Positions 1 to 7,300 of a stretch of DNA of 18,409 bases are shown here, one piece after another. Under the pieces are notes generated by a model, which was not told where the DNA came from, did not search any database, and worked only from the letters and a program-made list of their open reading frames with translations. Position 1 is the first letter of the stretch. Every line of letters begins with the position of its first letter. The stretch covers positions 1-18,409 of the forward strand of contig JBDNIO010000190.1 of assembly GCA_041688215.1 (NCBI GenBank), written 5' to 3'. Origin of the DNA: JBDNIO01 sp041688215. Lineage in GTDB: Bacteria; Pseudomonadota; Gammaproteobacteria; Nevskiales; Salinisphaeraceae. A program made the translations under genes and the position numbers.

Positions 1-132
1 ATGCCTGGTGACAACGTCACCATGAACGTGGAACTGATTGTACCCATCGCCATGGAAGACGGCCTGCGCTTCGCTATTCGCGAAGGTGGCCGTACCGTGG
101 GCGCGGGTGTGGTGACCAAGATTACCGAATAA
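1..132 (+). CDS. tuf: Elongation factor Tu, C-terminal fragment (5' end outside window)
   Basis: The frame is open from base 1 to a TAA at 130-132 and gives 43 residues ending FAIREGGRTVGAGVVTKITE, which is the highly conserved end of EF-Tu domain III. EF-Tu carries aminoacyl-tRNA to the ribosomal A site as a GTP complex. The gene is cut by the window edge, so the ATG at base 1 is an internal methionine (the MPGDNV motif), not the start. Its position just before tRNA-Trp, secE and nusG matches the tufB locus of many proteobacteria. A second tuf starts at 18387. A heptamer-palindrome repeat begins directly after the stop codon. Confidence 0.97.
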   Translation: MPGDNVTMNVELIVPIAMEDGLRFAIREGGRTVGAGVVTKITE

Positions 133-133
133 T

Positions 134-223
134 GCGTGAGGGGTGAGGCGTGAGGCGAAAGGCGGATTAAGAAGCAGAGTATCGAGTTTCTTTCCGCCTC
201 ACGCCTCACCCTTCTCGCCTCAC
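134..223 (+). repeat. Heptamer-arm palindromic repeat, copy 1 (after tuf)
   Basis: The left arm (134-165) is made of GTGAGGC-type heptamers ending in GAAAGGCGG. A spacer without arm repeats (about 166-192) follows, then a right arm (193-223) of complementary GCCTCAC-type heptamers. The arms can pair into a long imperfect hairpin. Four further copies occur in this window. The element starts 2 nt after the EF-Tu stop and ends shortly before the probable tRNA-Trp promoter. There is no clear run of T after the right arm, so it is not an obvious intrinsic terminator. Confidence 0.85.
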
Positions 224-232
224 AAAAAACTG

Positions 233-247
233 TGCTAAACTTCCGCG
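233..247 (+). promoter_or_regulatory. Possible extended -10 promoter for tRNA-Trp-secE
   Basis: TGC-TAAACT at 233-241 resembles an extended -10 (TG-n-TAtaaT, 4 of 6 core matches). It is followed by a GC-rich stretch (TCCGCGCC) like the discriminator of stringently controlled stable-RNA promoters. The -35 position would fall inside the upstream repeat and is not recognisable. The TTGACA at 253-258 is too close to the tRNA to serve as its -35. This is a weak call resting on position and composition. Confidence 0.3.
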
Positions 248-266
248 CCTTTTGACAAGGCACCTT

Positions 267-342
<76 letters not shown>

Positions 343-389
343 CACGCATGTCTAATACTTAGTCCAGGCCACTGAAAAAGCGAGATTTA

Positions 390-764
390 ATGGCAACCCA
401 AGAGGAACATTCCAGCTCCATACTTGATACCGCTCTGTTGTGGCTGGCAGTGGGCGTGCTATGTGCCAGTATCTTTGGTTATTACTGGTTCGAGCCGCAA
501 TATAACGACCTGATTCGCGTACTGGGCATGCTCGCTGGCTCCGCGTTGGCCGTGGTTATTGCCCTGCAGACCAGTACCGGTAAAACCGCGTGGTCCTATG
601 TGCAGGGCTCGCGCACGGAATTGCGCCGGGTCGTGTGGCCCACCCGTCAGGAAACCATACAAACCACCTTGATGGTGATTGTAGTGGTGCTGATTCTCGC
701 GGTTTTCATCTGGGCGCTGGACGTAGTTCTCGCCTGGGGCGTACAGATTATGACGGGTAGGTAA
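390..764 (+). CDS. secE: Preprotein translocase subunit SecE
   Basis: The product has 124 residues, close to the 127 of E. coli SecE. SecE clamps SecY in the inner-membrane SecYEG channel that exports unfolded proteins and inserts membrane proteins. Three hydrophobic segments are visible at about residues 14-31, 43-60 and 90-115, the three-helix form typical of gammaproteobacteria. Between helices 2 and 3 lies the conserved cytoplasmic motif ELRRVVWPTRQE, the family signature. The Shine-Dalgarno before the ATG is weak (GCGAG, 380-384). The stop TAA is followed at once by TAG in the next codon. SecE normally lies almost next to nusG; here a 281-bp structured element separates them. Confidence 0.97.
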   Translation: MATQEEHSSSILDTALLWLAVGVLCASIFGYYWFEPQYNDLIRVLGMLAGSALAVVIALQTSTGKTAWSYVQGSRTELRRVVWPTRQETIQTTLMVIVVVLILAVFIWALDVVLAWGVQIMTGR

Positions 765-766
765 TA

Positions 767-1047
767 GTGTTCTTTCAAGGTAATATTGTCATATTCAGCG
801 AGACTGCCCGCATGCGTAGCAAGGCGCAGCGCGCAGGCAATGGCCGCCCATTGGCAAGCGTTGCAACGCAGTCTACGTGTGCGGGCAGCCTCGCCCTATA
901 TATATATTGTTGGCTACGGGAACGCCTGTGTGCGCCAATCACTGCGTTACGCTCCCTTGTTATAGGAATGCTATGGCTACGGTCGCGGGCCTTGTGCTTG
1001 ACGCACACAGGCGTTCTGAATACGACAATATTACCTTGGGAGAGCAC
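767..1047 (+). repeat. MITE-like or structured inverted-repeat element between secE and nusG
   Basis: The terminal arms 767-798 and 1016-1047 are complementary over 32 nt with 28 Watson-Crick pairs; three of the four exceptions are T-G pairs, which still pair in RNA. Inside lie two more hairpins: 799-893 (21-nt arms, one mismatch and two T-G pairs) and 920-1016 (15 bp perfect, GAACGCCTGTGTGCG). They are joined by an AT-rich linker with TATATATATA (about 897-907). The whole can fold as a three-way junction. There is no transposase and no clear target duplication. It could be a non-autonomous mobile element or a structured leader RNA for nusG. Confidence 0.8.
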
Positions 1048-1053
1048 CCAGTC

Positions 1054-1587
1054 ATGAGTAAACATTGGTACGTAGTGCACGCCTACTCACAGTATGAGAA
1101 CAAGGTAAAGCTGTCGTTGCTTGATCACATCAAGCGTCACGACATGGAAGACCAGTTTGGCGACATTCTGGTGCCAACTGAGGAAGTGGTCGAAGTCAAG
1201 GAAGGCCAGCGCAAGACGACCGAGCGCAAGTTCTTCCCCGGCTATGTGCTGGTGCACATGGAAATGAATGACGACACCTGGCATCTGGTTAAAAGCGTGC
1301 CCAAGGTGATGGGCTTTATTGGCGGTACGGCATCGCGCCCGGCGCCGATCAGCGACGCCGAAGCGGCGCAGATTCTGAATCGCGTCGAGGAAAGCGTCGA
1401 GAAGCCGCGGCCCAAGACCATGTTCGAGCCCGGCCAGGAAGTGCGCGTTACCGATGGCCCCTTCGCCGACTTCAACGGTGTGGTGGAAGATGTCAATTAC
1501 GACAAGAACCGCTTGCGTGTGGCGGTGATGATCTTCGGGCGTTCGACGCCGGTGGATCTGGAATTCGGTCAAGTCGAAAAGGGGTGA
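1054..1587 (+). CDS. nusG: Transcription termination/antitermination factor NusG
   Basis: The product has 177 residues (E. coli 181). NusG binds the RNA polymerase clamp, suppresses pausing, and through its KOW domain links polymerase to Rho or to ribosomal protein S10. The NGN domain covers about residues 4-117 with the typical WYVVHAYSQYE start and the FFPGYVLV motif (60-67). The KOW domain is about 125-160 (PGQEVRVTDGPFADFNGVVE). The start is set by the conserved MSKHWYVVHA terminus and GGGAG at 1038-1042. The same frame is open upstream to 877, but that stretch is inside the repeat element and is not NusG-like. The TGA stop lies inside the next heptamer repeat (GGGGTGAGGCG). Confidence 0.97.
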   Translation: MSKHWYVVHAYSQYENKVKLSLLDHIKRHDMEDQFGDILVPTEEVVEVKEGQRKTTERKFFPGYVLVHMEMNDDTWHLVKSVPKVMGFIGGTASRPAPISDAEAAQILNRVEESVEKPRPKTMFEPGQEVRVTDGPFADFNGVVEDVNYDKNRLRVAVMIFGRSTPVDLEFGQVEKG

Positions 1588-1673
1588 GGCGAATTTAATG
1601 TGAGGCGTGAGGCGAAAGGCGTGAGGCGGAAAAAGATAAACCCGCCTCACGCCTCACGCCTTACCCCTCACGC
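1584..1673 (+). repeat. Heptamer-arm palindromic repeat, copy 2 (overlaps nusG stop)
   Basis: GTGAGGCG at 1584 contains the nusG TGA stop. Left-arm heptamers with the family marker GAAAGGCG continue to about 1629. A short A-rich centre follows (about 1630-1640), then four GCCTCAC-type heptamers, some with one base changed (to about 1672). This copy has an extra GTGAGGCG unit and an AATTTAAT interruption at its 5' edge. It separates nusG from rplK, where E. coli has the L11 operon promoter. Confidence 0.85.
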
Positions 1674-1676
1674 ACA

Positions 1677-1721
1677 CAGGGGAGCTTGAATAAAGTCTCA
1701 AGCGTTTGCACCCATCAGGAG
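1677..1721 (+). promoter_or_regulatory. Possible L1 autoregulatory site in the rplK leader
   Basis: Between the repeat and the rplK Shine-Dalgarno (AGGAG, 1717-1721) is a small hairpin, GCTTGA (1684-1689) with TCAAGC (1698-1703), preceded by AGGGGAG. In E. coli, L1 represses its own operon by binding a short structured site just upstream of rplK that mimics its 23S rRNA site. Position and size fit, but I could not align the conserved internal loop, so this is a suggestion only. Confidence 0.3.
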
Positions 1722-1727
1722 TAGACA

Positions 1728-2156
1728 ATGGCAAAGAAGATAAGCGCTTATATCAAGCTGCAAATCCCGGCCGGCAAGGCCAATCCGAGTCCGCCGGTGG
1801 GCCCTGCGCTGGGCCAGCATGGCGTAAACATCATGAAGTTCTGCAAGGCGTTTAACGCCGAGACACAGGATATGGAGGCCGGCCTGCCGACGCCCGTAGT
1901 GATTACGGTATTCGCGGATCGCAGCTTCTCTTTCGTCAAGAAGACCCCGCCGGCTGCAATTCTGCTGAAAAAAGCTGCGAAGATTACCAGTGGCTCGGCC
2001 GAGCCGAACCTGAAAAAAGTTGGTAAGGTCACGCGTAAACAGCTCGAAGAGATTGCCGAAACCAAATGGGCCGATCTGAACGCCGCGAATATGGATGCGG
2101 CAGTCAAGATTATCGCGGGCAGCGCCCGCAGTATGGGCATAACGGTGGAGGGCTAG
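1728..2156 (+). CDS. rplK: 50S ribosomal protein L11
   Basis: The product has 142 residues, the usual length. L11 binds the GTPase-associated region of 23S rRNA at the base of the L7/L12 stalk and takes part in factor binding and RelA activation. The N-terminal domain shows IKLQIPAGKANPSPPVGPAL, with the proline-rich stretch where thiopeptides bind. The C-terminal rRNA-binding domain (about 75-142) ends with the conserved AGSARSMGITVEG. AGGAG at 1717-1721 lies 6 nt before the ATG. The rplA start follows 3 nt after the stop, so the two genes are probably translationally coupled. Confidence 0.98.
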   Translation: MAKKISAYIKLQIPAGKANPSPPVGPALGQHGVNIMKFCKAFNAETQDMEAGLPTPVVITVFADRSFSFVKKTPPAAILLKKAAKITSGSAEPNLKKVGKVTRKQLEEIAETKWADLNAANMDAAVKIIAGSARSMGITVEG

Positions 2157-2159
2157 ATC

Positions 2160-2852
2160 ATGGCTAAAATGTCAAAACGTAAAGCAGCATTCCGCGAAAA
2201 GTTCGACACGGAAAAAGCCTATCCGCTGTCTGAGGCGCTGGAGTTGCTGAAAGAGTTATCCAGCGTCAAGTTCACCGAATCCGTTGAAGTGGCGGTAAAC
2301 CTGGGCTTGGACGCGCGCAAATCCGACCAGCAGGTGCGCGGTTCCACCGTAATGCCCAACGGCACCGGTCGCAGCATGCGCGTGGCGGTTTTCACCCAGG
2401 GTGAGAACGTCGAGAAGGCCAAAGAAGCTGGCGCGGATCTGGTGGGTTACGAAGATCTGGCGGAACAAGTGCAGGCGGGGCAAATTGATTTCGACGTGGT
2501 TATCGCCACGCCCGACGCCATGCCGGTGGTCGGCAAGCTCGGCCAGATTCTTGGCCCGAAAGGTCTGATGCCCAACCCGAAAACCGGCACCGTGACCGCG
2601 GACGTGGTTACGGCCGTAAAGAATGCCAAGGCCGGGCAGGTACAGTACCGCACCGACAAGGCCGGCATTATTCATGCTGCCATTGGTAAGATCGATTTCG
2701 AAAGTCAGGCGCTGGGCGAAAACCTGAGCGCGCTGATAGCGGATCTGAAAAAGGCCAAGCCCAGCACGTCTAAAGGTATTTATTTAAAGAAACTTACCCT
2801 GTCCACCACCATGGGCCCGGGTATTACTGTTGATTACTCGACAGTAGCGTGA
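2160..2852 (+). CDS. rplA: 50S ribosomal protein L1
   Basis: The product has 230 residues (E. coli 234). L1 forms the mobile stalk that guides E-site tRNA release, and in many bacteria also represses translation of rplK-rplA. It aligns along its length with E. coli L1: ARKSDQQVRGSTVMPNGTGR in domain I, the domain II motif LGQILGPKGLMPNPKTGTVT (about 126-145), and TMGPGITVDYS near the end. GGAGGG at 2147-2152, inside the end of rplK, is the ribosome binding site, 7 nt before the ATG. A heptamer repeat starts 5 nt after the stop. Confidence 0.98.
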   Translation: MAKMSKRKAAFREKFDTEKAYPLSEALELLKELSSVKFTESVEVAVNLGLDARKSDQQVRGSTVMPNGTGRSMRVAVFTQGENVEKAKEAGADLVGYEDLAEQVQAGQIDFDVVIATPDAMPVVGKLGQILGPKGLMPNPKTGTVTADVVTAVKNAKAGQVQYRTDKAGIIHAAIGKIDFESQALGENLSALIADLKKAKPSTSKGIYLKKLTLSTTMGPGITVDYSTVA

Positions 2853-2857
2853 ATATT

Positions 2858-2945
2858 CGTGAGGCGTGAGGTGAAAGGCGTGAGGCGGCCCGGTAAGTAG
2901 TTTTCGGGTTTTTCCGCCTCACGCCTTACGCCTCACCCCTCACGC
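2858..2945 (+). repeat. Heptamer-arm palindromic repeat, copy 3 (between rplA and rplJ)
   Basis: The left arm has GTGAGGC units and the marker GTGAAAGGCG. The core is GGCGGCCCG ... CGGGTTTTTCCGCC, a short inner stem followed by five T residues. The right arm has four GCCTCAC-type units. Its core differs from copy 5 by a compensatory change (CCCG/CGGG here, CCCA/TGGG there). The inner stem plus T run resembles a small intrinsic terminator, but it is weak. Confidence 0.85.
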
Positions 2946-2949
2946 AAAC

Positions 2950-3172
2950 CGAATCTTTGCTGCGTAGCCCATTCCAAGGCTGCGCCGTCAAAGACCGATA
3001 GGTGCCCGGTGATTCCCTTGTGGATGAAGCCGGGATAAAAGGCAAAGTAACGCCAGCCTACGCAGATGGCGTGAGCGCGTTATGCGTTCATGTCTTGGAG
3101 TTGAGTCCTTGTAAAAGGATACTCAACGTTAACGGGAGGCGGCGCTCTTTAAAACCAGTGCCGCCGAACAAC
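2950..3172 (+). promoter_or_regulatory. Ribosomal protein L10 leader (rplJ leader RNA)
   Basis: This 223-nt untranslated stretch before rplJ has the position and length of the L10 leader, where the L10-L7/L12 complex binds to repress rplJL translation. Visible structure: CTGCGTAG (2960-2967) pairs with CTACGCAG (3058-3065) as a long-range closing stem. GTTGAGTCCTT (3100-3110) pairs with AAGG-AT-ACTCAAC (3115-3127, 2-nt bulge). GGCGGCGCT (3138-3146) pairs with AGTGCCGCC (3157-3165) just before the AGGAG. No promoter is recognisable upstream. The call rests on location and paired segments, not on a covariance-model match. Confidence 0.65.
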
Positions 3173-3187
3173 CAGGAGTAAATGGCT

Positions 3188-3715
3188 ATGGCATTAAGTT
3201 ATGAAGCCAAAAAAGCCATGGTTGCGGAAGTCAATGAGGTCGCGGGCCGCGCGTATTCAGCCGTTTTGGCGGAATACCGGGGCTTAAGTGCCGGCAAGAT
3301 GGATCAGCTTCGTGTAAAAGCCCGTGAAGGCGGCGCTTACATGAAAGTGGTCAAGAACAATCTTGCCCGTCTCGCGCTGGCCGGAACGGACTACGAGTGT
3401 ATGACGGACGCCTTCGTAGGCCCCGTTATTCTCGGTTTTTCGCTTGAAGACGCCGGTTCCGCCGCGCGTGTGATGAGCGATTTCCGCAAGGAAAACGAGT
3501 TGTTAAAGGTCACCGCGATCTCCTTCTCCGGGCAGTTGCTGCCGGGCGAAGATCTGGATCGCCTGGCCAAGCTACCGACCCGTGACGAGGCCTTGTCGCA
3601 GCTTATGCGTTGCATCAAGGCGCCGATCACGAACCTGGCGCTGGTTACGCGCGAGCCGGTGGCGCAATTGACTCGTACCGTGGCGGCAGTCCGCGATCAA
3701 AAGCAGGCTGCTTAG
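3188..3715 (+). CDS. rplJ: 50S ribosomal protein L10
   Basis: The product has 175 residues from ATG 3188 (E. coli 165). L10 anchors L7/L12 dimers to the 50S stalk base. The N-terminal domain carries MVAEVNEVAG and the conserved MKVVKNNLARLAL and DAFVGPVILGFS stretches. The C-terminal helix that carries L7/L12 ends LTRTVAAVRDQKQAA. An in-frame ATG at 3182 would add two residues, but 3188 is preferred: MALSYEAKKA aligns with MALNLQDKQA of E. coli, and AGGAG (3174-3178) is then 9 nt away rather than 3. A short extra segment (about KAPITNLALVTREP) before the last helix accounts for the greater length. Confidence 0.95.
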   Translation: MALSYEAKKAMVAEVNEVAGRAYSAVLAEYRGLSAGKMDQLRVKAREGGAYMKVVKNNLARLALAGTDYECMTDAFVGPVILGFSLEDAGSAARVMSDFRKENELLKVTAISFSGQLLPGEDLDRLAKLPTRDEALSQLMRCIKAPITNLALVTREPVAQLTRTVAAVRDQKQAA

Positions 3716-3740
3716 TTTAAGTAATTATCATCATTCTTTA

Positions 3741-3760
3741 GATGGCTTTATGAAGCCATC
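3741..3760 (+). promoter_or_regulatory. Small intergenic hairpin between rplJ and rplL
   Basis: GATGGCTT (3741-3748) and AAGCCATC (3753-3760) form an 8-bp perfect stem with a TATG loop, 12 nt before the rplL Shine-Dalgarno. No T run follows. It may be an mRNA processing or protection structure that helps rplL be made in excess over rplJ (about four copies of L7/L12 per ribosome), but that role is inferred. Confidence 0.45.
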
Positions 3761-3783
3761 GACGAAGTTTTTAGGAGTTAACA

Positions 3784-4161
3784 ATGGCTGCAAGCAAAGA
3801 AGAAGTTTTAGAAGCAATCTCCGCGATGTCTGTCATGGACGTGGTGGAATTGGTCGAAATGATGGAAGAAAAGTTCGGCGTATCTGCCGCGGCTCCCGTA
3901 GCGGCTGCCGCTGCTGGCGGTGGTGCCGCTGCACCCGCTGAGGAAGAAAAGGACGAATTCGACGTTGTTATGTCCAGCTTTGGCGAAAACAAGGTCTCGG
4001 TGATCAAGGCCGTTCGCGCCATCACCGGTCTCGGCCTGAAGGAAGCCAAGGAGCTGGTCGAAGGCGCGCCCACTACCGTCAAGGAAGGTGTTCCCAAAGC
4101 CGATGTCGAGGCAATGAAGAAGCAGTTGGAAGAAGCCGGCGCGACTGTAGAGCTGAAATAA
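3784..4161 (+). CDS. rplL: 50S ribosomal protein L7/L12
   Basis: The product has 125 residues (E. coli 121). It forms dimers on the ribosomal stalk and recruits and activates the GTPase factors IF2, EF-Tu, EF-G and RF3. The N-terminal dimerisation and L10-binding helices (about 4-33) are followed by an Ala/Gly-rich flexible hinge (about 34-53). The compact C-terminal domain has the canonical EFDVVMSSFGENKVSVIKAV and GLGLKEAKELVEGAP motifs, ending VELK. AGGAG (3773-3777) lies 6 nt upstream of the ATG. The 192-nt gap before rpoB contains the attenuator hairpin. Confidence 0.98.
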   Translation: MAASKEEVLEAISAMSVMDVVELVEMMEEKFGVSAAAPVAAAAAGGGAAAPAEEEKDEFDVVMSSFGENKVSVIKAVRAITGLGLKEAKELVEGAPTTVKEGVPKADVEAMKKQLEEAGATVELK

Positions 4162-4229
4162 CCCGAAGAATAGGTTATAGTATTCAGTTCAGTTGAGTCC
4201 AAGCACTATTCCAACTTAAAAGCGCGGAT

Positions 4230-4268
4230 ATGGCTGGTAGCCAAAGCTACCGGCCATTTCTGCGTCTT
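4230..4268 (+). terminator. rplL-rpoB transcription attenuator (leaky)
   Basis: A 12-bp stem, ATGGCTGGTAGC (4230-4241) with GCTACCGGCCAT (4246-4257), encloses a CAAA loop with one T-G pair. It is followed by a T-rich but interrupted run (TTCTGCGTCTTT). In E. coli a similar hairpin in the same gap stops most transcripts so that ribosomal proteins are made in excess over RNA polymerase subunits. The broken T run here fits partial rather than full termination. Confidence 0.75.
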
Positions 4269-4354
4269 TGTCGTATAAGTGCTGACGAATGGCCCTGTAG
4301 TGGTCATTTCGCCATTGTTTAAGTGTCGCGTGTTACAAAGAGGGTTAGATCGCC

Positions 4355-7300
4355 ATGGCCTACTCGTTTACCGAGAAAAAGCGGATCCGCAAGGATTTTG
4401 CCAAGCAGACGTCCATTCTGGAAATACCGTTTCTGCTGGCGACCCAGCTGGATTCCTATCGCCAGTTCCTGCAGGACAAAGTACCCGTGGCCAAGCGCGT
4501 GGACACGGGTCTGCACGCCGCGTTGAGTTCCGTATTTCCCATGGCCAGCTACTCCGGTAGCGCCGCGCTGGAATACGTAAGCTATGCGCTGGGCGAGCCC
4601 GTATTTGACGAAAAAGAATGCCGCATACGCGGGCTGACTTACTCTGCTCCGCTGCGCGCTGTCGTGCGTCTGATTATCTACGACAAGGACAGCAAGGCCA
4701 AGCCCAAGCCACTAAAGGACATCAAGGAGCAGGAAGTGTACATGGGCGAAATGCCGCTCATGACCGGCACCGGCACCTTCATTATCAATGGCACTGAGCG
4801 TGTCATTGTTAACCAGTTGCACCGCTCGCCGGGCGTGTTCTTCGACCACGATCGTGGCAAGACCCATTCCTCGGGCAAGCTGCTGTATTCGGCGCGCGTA
4901 ATTCCTTACCGCGGTTCCTGGTTGGACTTTGAGTTCGACGCCAAGGACAACGTCTATGTGCGTATCGATCGTCGCCGCAAACTGCCGGCAACGATTCTAC
5001 TGCGCGCGCTTGAGTTCGATACCGAAACCATTCTGGACATGTTCCACGAAACCAACATGTTCCACCTGTCGGGCGACAAGGTGGAGCTGGAGCTGGTACC
5101 GGAGCGCCTGCGTGGCGACACCGCCACTTTCGACATCAAGGCCGGGCGCAAGACTATTGTTGAAGAAGGCCGCCGCATCACCGCGCGCCACATTAAACAA
5201 CTGGAAGAAGCCGGCGTCGACAAGCTGGCTGTGCCCGATTCCTATTTGCTCGGCAAGGTCGTCTCGAAGAATATTCCGGACAAGGAAACAGGCGAAATTC
5301 TGGTTGCCGCCAACGAGGAAATTACCGAAGAAACCATCGCGGTGCTGCGTGAAGCCAAGGTCAAGGACCTGCCGACGCTTTACATCAATGATATCGACCA
5401 CGGGCCTTACATTTCCAGCACGCTGAATATTGATCCCTCGAGCAACAAGCTCGAGGCACTGGTGGAAATTTACCGCATGATGCGCCCGGGCGAGCCGCCC
5501 ACCAAGGACGCCGCCGAAGGCCTGTTTCAAAACCTGTTCTTCAATCCCGAACGTTATGACCTCTCCGCCGTGGGCCGCATGAAGTTCAACCGTCGTGTGG
5601 GCCGCGAAGAGGTAGTCGGTAATCCCGTGCTGGCCAGCGATGACATCGTGGCTGTCATGCGCGAGCTAATCGGCATTCGCAACGGCACCGGTACCACCGA
5701 TGATATTGATCATCTGGGCAATCGCCGCGTGCGCTCTGTGGGTGAAATGGCCGAAAACGCTTTCCGTACCGGCCTGGTACGGGTTGAGCGCGCGGTACGC
5801 GAGCGCCTGTCCATAGCTGAGTCTGAAGGCCTGATGCCGCAAGACCTGATTAACGCCAAGCCGGTAGCGGCTGCCGTTAAAGAGTTCTTCGGTTCTTCGC
5901 AACTTTCGCAGTTCATGGATCAGAACAATCCGCTTTCGGAAGTTACCCACAAGCGCCGTGTTTCCGCGCTTGGGCCAGGTGGCCTTACGCGTGAGCGCGC
6001 CGGTTTTGAAGTGCGCGATGTGCACCCGACGCATTATGGAAGAATCTGCCCGATTGAAACGCCGGAAGGCCCGAATATCGGCCTGATCAACTCGCTGTCG
6101 GCTTATGCCCGAACCAACGATTACGGGTTCCTGGAAACCCCGTATCGCAAGGTGGTGGACGGCAAGGCAACTGAGGAAGTTGAATACCTGTCGGCGATTG
6201 AAGAGGGGCGTTTCGTTATCGCGCAGGCCAACGCCAAGCTCGATGCGAAAAGCAAGTTCATAGACGACCTGATCTCCTGCCGGCACCTGAACGAATTCAG
6301 CATGTGCACCCCGGACAAAGTGCAGTACATGGATGTTTCACCGAAACAGATCATGTCGGTTGCGTCTTCCATGGTGCCGTTTCTGGAACATGATGACGCC
6401 AACCGCGCGCTTATGGGCTCCAACATGCAGCGCCAGGCCGTGCCTTGCCTGCGTGCGGACAAGCCCCTGGTCGGCACCGGCATTGAACGCAAGGTGGCAA
6501 TCGACTCCGGCAACGCCGTAACCGCGCGTCGCGGTGGTGTGGTGGATAAGGTTGACGCTGCCCGTATTGTGGTACGCGTGCACGACAATGAAACCTCGGC
6601 CGACGAGTCGGGCGTGGATATCTACAACCTGACCAAATACACCCGCTCCAACCAGAACACCTGCATTAACCAGAAACCGCTGGTCAAGCCTGGTGACGAA
6701 ATTGAGCGCGGCGACGTGCTGGCCGATGGTCCGGCCACCGATATGGGCGAACTGGCGCTGGGGCAGAATCTGCTGGTCTCGTTCATGCCCTGGCATGGTT
6801 ACAACTTCGAGGATTCAATTCTCATCTCCGAGCGTGTAGTGGAAGAAGACCGCTTTACCTCGGTGCACATCGAAGAACTCACCGCTGTGGCGCGTGAAAC
6901 CAAGTTGGGGCCGGAGGAAATCACCGCCGATATGCCTAACGTAAACGAATCCGCCCTGATGAAGCTGGACGAGTCCGGCATTGCCTACATCGGCGCCGAG
7001 GTCAAAGCCGGCGATATTCTGGTCGGCAAGGTTACGCCCAAGGGCGAAACCCAGCTCACCCCGGAAGAAAAACTTTTGCGGGCCATCTTCGGCGAAAAGG
7101 CCTCCGACGTTAAAGACACCTCGCAGCGCGTGCCGCCCGGTATGGACGGCACCGTAATCGACGTACGTGTGTTTGCCCGCGATGGGGTGGAAAAAGACGT
7201 GCGTGCGCTTTCGATCGAGGAAGACGAAGTCAAGGCCGAGCGCAAGGACCTGAACGATCAGCTGCGTATTTTCGAAGACGATATCTTCGAGCGTCTGCGC

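Noticed and set aside
877..1053. Upstream in-frame extension of nusG by 59 codons
   Set aside because: It lies inside the inverted-repeat element, is Cys/Arg-rich and unlike NusG, and the conserved start is at 1054 with a ribosome binding site.
767..1080. Open frames on both strands inside the secE-nusG element
   Set aside because: They are short, have no ribosome binding sites or recognisable domains, and arise from the paired arms of the element.
4153..4181. Promoter within the end of rplL (CTGAAA ... TATAGT)
   Set aside because: The -10 is good and the spacing is 17 bp, but the -35 is poor; the evidence is too weak to list as a feature.
5900..6000. Rifampicin-resistance alleles in rpoB
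   Set aside because: The cluster residues D522, H532 and S537 match the sensitive E. coli state.
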